DNA of 64,000 bases. Source: Alphaproteobacteria bacterium. GTDB lineage: Bacteria > Pseudomonadota > Alphaproteobacteria > Reyranellales > Reyranellaceae. The translations under genes were made by a program, and so were the position numbers. The notes under the pieces were generated by a model. The model did no database searches. It saw nothing but the letters and a program-made list of their open reading frames with translations, and had not been told where the DNA came from. The DNA lies in contig JAFKFL010000007.1 of the NCBI GenBank assembly GCA_017308235.1, positions 186,001-250,000 on the forward strand, written 5' to 3'. Positions 17,857-24,288 of the stretch are shown in pieces; position 1 is the stretch's first letter, and every line of letters starts with the position of its first letter.

Positions 17857-18864
17857 ATGGGAATCGTTACCGAGGCGGAATATCGATACAACATGCTGAT
17901 CAAGACCTTCGCCTCGCGGCCGGAACCGGCGTTCGAGACGGAGAGTGAGCAGACCGAAGTCTGGGGACAGAATTGGGGCTGCAACAGCGATGTCGGCAAT
18001 CTGCGCAAGGTGCTGATGCACCGCCCGGGCGATGAGCTGAAGGTCGTCGACCCGGCCAAAAAGCTGCCCGACATCGGCGCCTACGGCGATCCCGAGACCG
18101 GCTGGTACTGGCGTGGTGACGTCGCGCCCGACCTCAAGTCGATGCAGGAGCAGCACGACAGGCTGGTCGAGGCCCTGCGCGAGGAGCAGGTCGAGGTCGT
18201 GTTTCTCGACCAGTGCGCGGCGGGCAAGATGAAGTCGATCTACACACGCGACTCGGTGATTGCGGTGAACGGCGGCGCGATCGTGACGCGCCTGGGTCCG
18301 CCGGTGCGGCGCGGCGAGGAGCTACCCGTCACCCGCACGCTGGCCAGGATGGGCATGCCGATCCTGCGCACCATCCACGGCACCGGCATCATGGAAGGCG
18401 GCAGCTTCGCCTTCATCACGCCCAGGGTCGCGGTGGTCGGCATCTCGAGCCGCGTCAACGAGGAAGGTGCGCGCCAGCTCGAGGAGGTGCTGAAGGTGCA
18501 GGGCGTCGAGCTCCTGCGCGTGCATCTCACCGGCTATCGCCTCCATATCGACGGCAATTTCGTCATGATTGACGTCGACACGGCGCTGATCAATCCGACG
18601 CAACTTCCCTTCACCTTCCTGGAGAAGCTGAAGGAGCTCAAGATCCGCACCATCGAGGTCTGCCCCGACGATCCGGCCTGGACCATCAACTGCCTGGCGG
18701 TACGGCCCGGCCGCGTGCTGATCGCTGACCCGGTCAGCGACCGCACGCTCGACAAGTTGAACGATGCAGGCATCTCGATCCGGGTGGTGCCCTACGATAA
18801 GGTCTGTCTCGGCGGCGGCGGCATCCACTGCTCGACAGGCCCGCTGATTCGCGATCCGATCTGA
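17857..18864 (+). CDS. Amidinotransferase/arginine deiminase-fold hydrolase (DDAH-like)
   Basis: 335 residues from the ATG at 17857 (GAAGGGAAG upstream). Features of the guanidino-modifying pentein fold: 'VLMHRPGDELKVVD', 'IYTRDSVIAVNGGAIVTR', 'GTGIMEGGSFAFITPRVAVV', the catalytic His in 'RLHIDGNFVMID', and the nucleophilic Cys in 'GGGIHCSTGPLIR' close to the C-terminus. These match dimethylarginine dimethylaminohydrolase, arginine deiminase and amidinotransferase relatives; the substrate is probably an arginine-like guanidino compound. It is cytoplasmic. The next gene, a class II aldolase, starts 11 bp later and is probably in the same operon, which is not a standard arginine pathway pairing. 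Confidence 0.85.
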   Translation: MGIVTEAEYRYNMLIKTFASRPEPAFETESEQTEVWGQNWGCNSDVGNLRKVLMHRPGDELKVVDPAKKLPDIGAYGDPETGWYWRGDVAPDLKSMQEQHDRLVEALREEQVEVVFLDQCAAGKMKSIYTRDSVIAVNGGAIVTRLGPPVRRGEELPVTRTLARMGMPILRTIHGTGIMEGGSFAFITPRVAVVGISSRVNEEGARQLEEVLKVQGVELLRVHLTGYRLHIDGNFVMIDVDTALINPTQLPFTFLEKLKELKIRTIEVCPDDPAWTINCLAVRPGRVLIADPVSDRTLDKLNDAGISIRVVPYDKVCLGGGGIHCSTGPLIRDPI

Positions 18865-18875
18865 AGGAGTGGGCA

Positions 18876-19622
18876 ATGGAGCAACGCAAGTTCGATGCGC
18901 AGGAATGGGAGGTCCGCTGCGATCTCGCGGCGGCCTATCGCCTGGTCGCCCATTACGGCATGGACGATCTCGTTTTCACCCACCTCTCGGCGCGCCTGCC
19001 GGGCAAGGAGCATCGCTTCCTGCTCAACCCCTACGGGTTGATGTTCGACGAGATCACCGCCTCGAGCCTCGTCGTGGTCGACCCCGAGGGCCATGCCGTC
19101 GAGAAGGAAGACGAGTCCAAGATCAACAATGCGGGCTTCACCATCCATTCCGCCGTGCACATGACCCGCGACGATGCGCAGTGCGTGATGCACACCCACA
19201 CCACCGCCGGCATGGCGGTGGCGGCGCAGGATCAGGGGCTGCTGCCGCTCAACCAGATGTCGATGGCATTCTATGACGGCGTCGCCTATCACGACTACGA
19301 AGGCATCGCGCTCGACCTCGACGAACGCGAGCGGCTGGTGAACGATCTCGGGGCCAAGGACGTGATGATCCTGAAGCATCACGGCCTGCTCACGGTCGGC
19401 CGCACCGTCGCCGAGGCGTTCCACAACATGTATTACATGGAGCAGTCCTGCCGCATCCAGATCGCGGCCACCCAGGGCGGGCAAAAGGTTACCGTGCCGT
19501 CCGGCAACGTCGCCGCTCACACGGCGGCGCAGTTCAATCGCAATCCCGCCACCAAGGGCCAGCGCTCATGGACGGCGCTGCGCCGTAAGCTCGACCGTAT
19601 CAGTCCGGATTACGCGAGCTGA
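18876..19622 (+). CDS. Class II aldolase/adducin-domain protein
   Basis: 248 residues, ATG at 18876 after AAGGAG. Class II aldolase fold with 'RLVAHYGMDDLVFTHLSARL', the acidic catalytic region 'EDESKINNAGFTIHSAVHMT', the zinc ligands 'CVMHTHTTAGMAVAA' (HxH), and the third His in 'ILKHHGLLTVGRTVAEAF'. Relatives are fuculose-phosphate or ribulose-phosphate aldolases and epimerases, but this subgroup ('class II aldolase/adducin') is often uncharacterised. Its pairing with a guanidino-modifying enzyme gives no clear pathway. It ends 8 bp before a strong inverted repeat. Confidence 0.9.
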   Translation: MEQRKFDAQEWEVRCDLAAAYRLVAHYGMDDLVFTHLSARLPGKEHRFLLNPYGLMFDEITASSLVVVDPEGHAVEKEDESKINNAGFTIHSAVHMTRDDAQCVMHTHTTAGMAVAAQDQGLLPLNQMSMAFYDGVAYHDYEGIALDLDERERLVNDLGAKDVMILKHHGLLTVGRTVAEAFHNMYYMEQSCRIQIAATQGGQKVTVPSGNVAAHTAAQFNRNPATKGQRSWTALRRKLDRISPDYAS

Positions 19623-19629
19623 CGCCAGC

Positions 19630-19734
19630 AAAAGGTCCCTCGGCTTCGCCTCGGGATGACACCATCTTTGTCGTCGGCGTAGTGCGCCCTCTCAAAAATT
19701 CGTGTCATCCCGAGGCGAAGCCGAGGGATCTTTT
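19630..19734. repeat. Large inverted repeat between convergent genes
   Basis: Left arm 19630-19662 and right arm 19702-19734 are almost exact inverted copies. They share CCTCGGCTTCGCCTCGGG and the adjoining ATGACAC, with the complement followed by TTTT on the plus strand. The 39-bp loop is AT-richer. It separates the convergent aldolase and NTF2-like genes and probably terminates both. This is a second dispersed repeat type, distinct from the CCTCACCCTGAGG element. Confidence 0.88.
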
Positions 19735-19743
19735 CCTTCTAAC

Positions 19744-20223
19744 TCAGGACTTGAAAGCTTGGCGGGCCAGCAACCGCCAGCCTGAGCTCTGCTTCTGCCA
19801 GACCTGCAGGATGCCGATCTTGGACACAGTCCAGGTGCCGTCGCCGGGGCCGCTTTCGCCCATCCAGGAATGGCGCACGATGGCGTCGTTGCCGGCGATG
19901 ACGATGGTCTGCTTGGAAAGCTCGATCGACTTGTAGACGGTCTTCTTGCTGACGATCGTGTCGACGAAGGCTCCTTTGTCCTGGACCAGGCCACTCGAAT
20001 GACCGTAGCTCAGTTGATCGGCAACGAGCGCTTCGAGCTTGGCCTTGTCGGCCGCCAGCATCGCCTTGGTGAATTCGATGACGGCGTCGGCGACGGCAGC
20101 GACAACCTCCTTGTCCTTGTTGTCCTTATCCTTGTCCTGGGCTGTCGCGCTCGTTCCATTGAACGCAGTGACGGCGGAAGCCAGCAACGCGCTGTAGGCT
20201 AGATTGCGGCGGCTGATCGTCAT
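19744..20223 (-). CDS. Exported NTF2-like/DUF4440 protein
   Basis: 159 residues from the ATG at 20223, which has GGAGGA upstream. The N-terminus 'MTISRRNLAYSALLASAVTA' followed by 'TSATAQ' is a twin-arginine-type export signal, with a Lys/Asp-rich linker ('DKDKDNKDKE') after it. The remainder is an NTF2-like cone: 'VIEFTKAMLAADKAKLEALV', 'SYGHSSGLVQDKGAFVDTI', and the last strands 'LQVWQKQSSGWRLLARQ'. This matches the DUF4440/SnoaL-like family. Ligand and function are unknown; it is predicted periplasmic. Confidence 0.85.
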   Translation of the reverse strand: MTISRRNLAYSALLASAVTAFNGTSATAQDKDKDNKDKEVVAAVADAVIEFTKAMLAADKAKLEALVADQLSYGHSSGLVQDKGAFVDTIVSKKTVYKSIELSKQTIVIAGNDAIVRHSWMGESGPGDGTWTVSKIGILQVWQKQSSGWRLLARQAFKS

Positions 20224-20361
20224 TGCATTCCTCCAAGAGCCCGAATTTCGAGCGATCGGCCAAGACGTTAGCACAGGACTCTCATGACAGACGCCGTGAA
20301 TGTTCGCCGAGTTCGGCCTTCGCCGCATGCCGTCGATGCACCATCGTCAGGGGCGTTGTCG

Positions 20362-20487
20362 TCAGGGACGGTTGTTCTGGCCGTGATCATGGGTCGCATA
20401 TTGGCCGTCCGCGCCCGGCACGTCCTTGCAGCTGGAGATCGACACGATTGCGAACAGTATGAGTGTGATAGCCGTCAGTCTTGTCAT
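20362..20487 (-). CDS. Very small putative lipoprotein
   Basis: 41 residues from the ATG at 20487 to a TGA at 20362-20364, with GGGAG seven bases before the start. It reads as a lipoprotein precursor: 'MTRLTAITLILFAIVSISSC' gives a basic end, a hydrophobic stretch and a Cys in a lipobox-like 'SISSC'. A short mature part follows, 'KDVPGADGQYATHDHGQNNR' and a last Pro. The start lies 17 bp after the end of the two-helix membrane protein on the same strand. No family is recognised. Confidence 0.55.
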   Translation of the reverse strand: MTRLTAITLILFAIVSISSCKDVPGADGQYATHDHGQNNRP

Positions 20488-20503
20488 CCCGCGCTCCCGG
20501 TTC

Positions 20504-20731
20504 TCAATAGGTCGTGAGAATGTAGGCAAGGTAGGCGATCGGAAAAGCAGCAGAGAGCCCTATCGCTCCCCAAAATAGCAACGGCTGCCGCCCGCGGTCG
20601 ATCACGATGCGGCCGATCTCCAGCCGGCCGTGGCCCAGGGCGCGGACGATCACCCAGCCGCCCAGGGCGGCGAGGGCCACCAGGATGACGAAGACGTCGC
20701 CCGGCAGATCGGTTTCCGTTTGCCCGTTCAT
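20504..20731 (-). CDS. Small two-helix membrane protein
   Basis: 75 residues. Two hydrophobic segments, 'DVFVILVALAALGGWVIVRA' and 'LLFWGAIGLSAAFPIAYLAY', are separated by a short charged stretch ('GHGRLEIGRIVIDRG'), predicting an inner-membrane hairpin. No family is recognised. It lies just downstream (minus strand) of the TPM-domain gene and its tandem repeat, and just upstream of the tiny lipoprotein, and may be cotranscribed with both. Confidence 0.6.
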   Translation of the reverse strand: MNGQTETDLPGDVFVILVALAALGGWVIVRALGHGRLEIGRIVIDRGRQPLLFWGAIGLSAAFPIAYLAYILTTY

Positions 20732-20745
20732 CGGAGGTTAGAGGC

Positions 20746-20880
20746 CGGCATGGTTCAGACAGGCATGGTTCAGACAGGCATGGTTCAGACAGGCATGGTT
20801 CAGACAGGCATGGTTCAGACAGGCATGGTTCAGACAGGCATGGTTCAGACAGGCATGGTTCAGACAGGCATGGTTCAGAT
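20746..20880. repeat. 15-bp tandem repeat, nine copies
   Basis: The unit AGGCATGGTTCAGAC is repeated nine times head to tail. The first copy starts CGG instead of AGG and the last ends GAT instead of GAC; otherwise I see no differences. The last unit supplies the TGA stop (20875-20877) of the minus-strand TPM-domain gene, so the array is its 3' flank. The plus strand would read (MVQTG)n, which I do not regard as a gene. There are no spacers, so it is not CRISPR. Confidence 0.97.
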
Positions 20881-21486
20881 CAGGTAGATCCGGTCGGGAA
20901 GCTCGTCTCGGTCGCCCTCGGTGGCCGGGAAGTGTGTCGCCAGCACGCCGGCGCATCTGTCGATCGCGGCAACGAAGCCGTCGGCGATCCGCCCTTCGCG
21001 CATATGGCCGACCAGGGTATCGACCGCCTGTTGCCATTCCGCCTTGGGTACGCGGGCCGCGATGCCATCGTCGGCGATGATGCGGGCATAGCGCTCGGCC
21101 AGCGACACGAAGATCAGGATGGCCGTGCGCTCCCGGGTCCGCGTGATGCCACGCAGCATGAACTGCTCCATCGCGACGCGGTGCGCGACCGCCCGCCGCG
21201 TGGCCCGCGGGATCGACGCCGTGCGGATGCGCGGCTGGCAGAGGATCACGAGCAGGGCGAGGAACGTCGCCACCTGGAGCAACAGGATCTGCCGCACTGC
21301 GAGCGCGGTGAACGGCACCAGGACCCAGGGCAATAGCAGGGCGACAATCGCCGCGATCAGAACAGGCAACGCCGTTCCATCCACCGACCGCCGCGCGAGG
21401 ACGCAGACGATCTCGCCCGAGGTCCGGGCCTCGGCCGCATGGATGGCGGCAGAGATGCGTGCGCTATCTTCGGACTGGAAGGGCAT
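20875..21486 (-). CDS. TPM-domain protein, second gene of lemA operon
   Basis: 203 residues. The N-terminal 'ISAAIHAAEARTSGEIVCVL' is the first helix and strand of a TPM (YgcG-like) domain. Two hydrophobic helices interrupt it ('LPVLIAAIVALLLPWVLVPF' and 'LLQVATFLALLVILC'). The second half 'AILIFVSLAERYARIIADDG' and 'GRIADGFVAAIDRCAGVLA' completes it. Family relatives are membrane-associated and of unknown activity. Its ATG shares a base with the stop of the preceding TPM gene. The stop lies in the final unit of the 15-bp repeat, so repeat number changes would not alter the protein. Confidence 0.85.
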   Translation of the reverse strand: MPFQSEDSARISAAIHAAEARTSGEIVCVLARRSVDGTALPVLIAAIVALLLPWVLVPFTALAVRQILLLQVATFLALLVILCQPRIRTASIPRATRRAVAHRVAMEQFMLRGITRTRERTAILIFVSLAERYARIIADDGIAARVPKAEWQQAVDTLVGHMREGRIADGFVAAIDRCAGVLATHFPATEGDRDELPDRIYLI

Positions 21487-22328
21487 CACCAGCTCCCCGA
21501 GGCGCCGCCGCCGCCCGACGATCCACCGCCGCCGGAGAACCCGCCGCCCGACGAGCCGCCCCCGCCAAAGCCGCCGCCGTACCCACCGCCATATCCGCCG
21601 CCGCGATAGGAGCCGCCGGAGTTCGCCATGCTCGACAGCAGGATGTTGAAAAAGAAGAAGCGGAAGCCGGGCGAGATGGCGAGCAAGGCGATGAGGCCGA
21701 ACAGGACCACGACGATGATCCAGTCCGCGGGCACGCCCTGCTCCTGGGTGTCGAGACGCAGGGACGGCCGCTTCTGCCATTCGGACGCATCGGTCGTGAG
21801 GACGGTGACGATGTCGTCGACGCCGCGGACGATCCCGCCGCCGAAATCGCCCGCCTTGAACCTGGGCGCGATGGCGTTGGTGATGATCACTTTCGACAAA
21901 GCGTCGGTCAGCGTGCCTTCGAGCCCGTAGCCGACCTCGATCCTCACACGGCGCTCGTTGGGCGCGACCAGCAGCAGCACGCCGTTGTTCTTGGTCTTTT
22001 CGCCGAGCTTCCAGGTGCGGAACAGCTCGTTGGCATAAGGTTCGATCTCCAGGCCATCGAGCGACTTCACGGTCGCGACCACGAGCTGGATGCCCGATTT
22101 GGCCTCGAGATCGACAAGCTTCGGCTCGAGCGTGCTGCGGGTCTCGGCCGGAATGATGTTGGCCTGGTCGACGATGCGCCCGGTGAGAGGCGGGAAGTTG
22201 ACGGCCAGCGCCGTCGCGGCGAGGCAGAGGCACGCCACGACCAACGCGGCGAGCAATGCCGCGGGGACGGACCGCGGCAGAAAAGGCGCGCGTTCAGAAG
22301 GGTAGGAGGCAATGACGCCTGCGCTCAT
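21486..22328 (-). CDS. TPM-domain protein with Gly-rich tail (YgcG family)
   Basis: 280 residues. Signal or anchor helix 'PAALLAALVVACLCLAATAL', then a TPM domain from about residue 45 ('GRIVDQANIIPAETRSTLEP', 'GIQLVVATVKSLDGLEIEPY', 'NNGVLLLVAPNERRVRIEVG', 'FGGGIVRGVDDIV'). A second membrane helix ('WIIVVVLFGLIALLAISPGF') and a very Gly/Ser-rich C-terminus ('GGGYGGGYGGGFGGGGSSGG') follow. This is the standard YgcG architecture, usually encoded next to lemA. The domain lies on the periplasmic side. The role is unknown; a link to envelope quality control or photosystem-like repair has been proposed for relatives. Confidence 0.92.
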   Translation of the reverse strand: MSAGVIASYPSERAPFLPRSVPAALLAALVVACLCLAATALAVNFPPLTGRIVDQANIIPAETRSTLEPKLVDLEAKSGIQLVVATVKSLDGLEIEPYANELFRTWKLGEKTKNNGVLLLVAPNERRVRIEVGYGLEGTLTDALSKVIITNAIAPRFKAGDFGGGIVRGVDDIVTVLTTDASEWQKRPSLRLDTQEQGVPADWIIVVVLFGLIALLAISPGFRFFFFNILLSSMANSGGSYRGGGYGGGYGGGFGGGGSSGGGFSGGGGSSGGGGASGSW

Positions 22329-22353
22329 GGCCGACCTGTTCCGCTCGCGCGGA

Positions 22354-22953
22354 TCAGAACTTCACTTGCGGCGGCTTCTGCGCCTCATCGCCTGCGGTGA
22401 ACTCCGCCATCGGCTTGGCCGAGCGGAAGAAGATCATTGCCCACAGCACGCCGGGGAAGGTCCTGAGCTCTGTGTTATAGGCGCGCACCGCCTCGATATA
22501 GTCGCGGCGTGCGACGGCAATGCGGTTCTCTGTTCCCTCGAGCTGGGACTGCAATGCCAGGAAGTTCTGGTTCGACTTGAGGTCTGGATAGTTCTCGCTC
22601 ACCGCCAGAAGCCGCCCGAGCGCGCCGGAGAGCTGGTTCTGGACGTCCTGGAACTGCTTCAGCTTCGCGGGGTCGGTGAGCTGCGACACGTCGATCTTTA
22701 TTTGCGTCGCCTTCGCGCGCGCCTCGACCACGGCGGTCAGTACATCCTTCTCCTGCTTGGCATAGCCCTGCACGGTCGCCACCAGGTTGGGAATGAGGTC
22801 GGCGCGGCGTTGGTAGTTGTTCTGAACGTCCGCCCAGCGCGCCTTGGCCTGCTCCTCGAGGGTTGGGATGGTGTTGTAGCCGCAGGAGGCCACGGTGAGG
22901 AGAACAAGCACCGAGGCAAGCACGGTGCCGGTACGGGTCAGCCACGGGCGCAT
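22354..22953 (-). CDS. lemA: LemA family lipoprotein
   Basis: 199 residues from the ATG at 22953 with AGGAG upstream. 'VLASVLVLLTVASCGYNTIP' is a lipoprotein signal with Cys at about residue 24. The mature part is the LemA helical bundle: 'LEEQAKARWADVQNNYQRRA', 'DLIPNLVATVQGYAKQEKDV', 'GRLLAVSENYPDLKSNQNFL', 'LEGTENRIAVARRDYIEAVR' and 'YNTELRTFPGVLWA'. Function is unknown in general. It is the first gene of a lemA-TPM-TPM operon, a widespread arrangement. The end 'EAQKPPQVKF' is the usual C-terminal tail. Confidence 0.95.
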   Translation of the reverse strand: MRPWLTRTGTVLASVLVLLTVASCGYNTIPTLEEQAKARWADVQNNYQRRADLIPNLVATVQGYAKQEKDVLTAVVEARAKATQIKIDVSQLTDPAKLKQFQDVQNQLSGALGRLLAVSENYPDLKSNQNFLALQSQLEGTENRIAVARRDYIEAVRAYNTELRTFPGVLWAMIFFRSAKPMAEFTAGDEAQKPPQVKF

Positions 22954-23115
22954 GGGAGCTCCTGTCCGGTTTGCACAATCGATGACCTGTCCTCGCGAGC
23001 GAGCGATGACACACAGGACCATGCCACATCGGCGCGCATCGCGTGTACTTCAGATTTGGCGGGGCCGTCGCCCTCGAGGCCGAGCGTGGCAACGTTCAGG
23101 AATTCCGGTTGGCCC

Positions 23116-23982
23116 TCACGCCGCGAGTGCGGCCTCGCTCACCGGATCGCCAGCGATGCGGCTGTGCCACATCACGCGCGGCTGGGTCATGTCCCAGGGT
23201 GTCGCCTGGTGCAGGAGACAGCGGTTGTCCCACACGACGACGTCACCCGCCTGCCAGTCGTGGTGATAAGTGCGCGGCGGCTGGCAGGCGAAGTCGATCA
23301 GCCCTTCGAGCAAGCGCGTCGACTGGGCCTTGTCCATGCCGGGAACGTTGTGCGCATGACGGCCGATCAGCAGCGACTTGCGGCCGGTTTCGGGGTGGAT
23401 CTTAACCAGCGGACGCCGCGGCACCGGCCCGTCATGGAGACCATAGCCGCTATACTCGCCGTCGGACGCCTTGGTCTGATGGCCGAGCTTGGACTGGCTG
23501 TAGTGCAGCGAGTGGTAGGCCGAGAGCCCGTCGACCCTGGCGCGCATTTCGGCATCGAGCGCATCGTAGGCGGCGCGCATGTCGGCCCAGCCGGTGCGGC
23601 CGCCGATCGTGGGCACTACCTCGGCGCTGAACACCGCGCCCTTGGCCTGCACGGGCATGTAGGTCGAATCGGCATGCCAGCCCATGTTGCCCTTCAGGAT
23701 CTTCATCATGTCGTCGTTGTCCTGCTCCAGGCGGAGCGAACCGTCGGACTTCACGTTGCTGATCGCCGCCATCTCGAATTCGAGCGGGCCGAAACGCTTG
23801 GCGAAGGCGATCTGCTCGTCGCGCTTCAGGAACTGGCCGGGAAAGATCAGCAGCGCATGGTCGAGCCACGCGGCGTGGAGCGTCTGCCACGTCGGCTCAT
23901 CGAGCTCGGCGATGCGAAAGCCGGTGACGATGGCGCCGAAGGTGCTGGCTTCGAGTGGCTGGATCGAGAGACCCTGGGGCAT
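23116..23982 (-). CDS. TauD/TfdA-family alpha-ketoglutarate dioxygenase (first copy)
   Basis: 288 residues. Fe(II)/2-oxoglutarate dioxygenase with the HxD motif in 'GNMGWHADSTYMP', a distal His in 'DNRCLLHQATPWDM', and an Arg for 2-oxoglutarate in 'RVMWHSRIAGD'. 'GFRIAELDEPTWQTLHAAWL' and 'LLIFPGQFLKRDEQIAFAKR' are typical N-terminal segments. Relatives cleave taurine, 2,4-dichlorophenoxyacetate or other small acids; the substrate is not deducible. It stands alone, divergent from the histidine kinase. A second, clearly different member of the family lies at 39190. Confidence 0.92.
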   Translation of the reverse strand: MPQGLSIQPLEASTFGAIVTGFRIAELDEPTWQTLHAAWLDHALLIFPGQFLKRDEQIAFAKRFGPLEFEMAAISNVKSDGSLRLEQDNDDMMKILKGNMGWHADSTYMPVQAKGAVFSAEVVPTIGGRTGWADMRAAYDALDAEMRARVDGLSAYHSLHYSQSKLGHQTKASDGEYSGYGLHDGPVPRRPLVKIHPETGRKSLLIGRHAHNVPGMDKAQSTRLLEGLIDFACQPPRTYHHDWQAGDVVVWDNRCLLHQATPWDMTQPRVMWHSRIAGDPVSEAALAA

Positions 23983-24288
23983 GGCGTTCTCCGGGTGCCT
24001 GTTCCCGCGATTATAGCAGGCTGGAGCACCGGCACGGGCTCTTTCGACGCCTCCGACCCGGTGGGGGTGGCGATCGCGGAGAAGTTCGGCCCGTCTTTAG
24101 CCCTATGCATTTTCACATACATCTAAGACAAAAACGTCGGTTGGGGGGCGAGCTTGCAGGGACTGTGCATGCTACAGTCCGCTCTTGAAGCCGGGGCGCA
24201 CGAGGTGCTGCCGGACTGAGTCTCGCGCGTGTCCCGCTTCGATTGATTGTATGAATTTTTACCAGCGGCTTCGTTGGAAAGTCATTTG
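23983..24288. promoter_or_regulatory. 306-bp divergent intergenic region
   Basis: No convincing gene is present. It holds an inverted repeat GGACTGT-N7-ACAGTCC at 24160-24180 whose centre is the palindrome GCATGC, plus an AT-rich stretch at 24100-24135. Promoters for the dioxygenase and the histidine kinase must lie here. The inverted repeat is a plausible operator. Confidence 0.35.

Noticed and set aside
20746..20880. CRISPR array
   Set aside because: The repeats are contiguous, 15 bp long and without spacers, and no cas genes are present.
20630..20887. Plus-strand open frame ending in repeated MVQTG
   Set aside because: It is generated by the 15-bp tandem array and its non-coding flank; there is no ribosome site or family, and the minus strand carries real genes.
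22312..24126. 604-codon plus-strand frame across lemA and the first dioxygenase
   Set aside because: It spans two well-supported minus-strand genes and their spacer, and resembles no protein.
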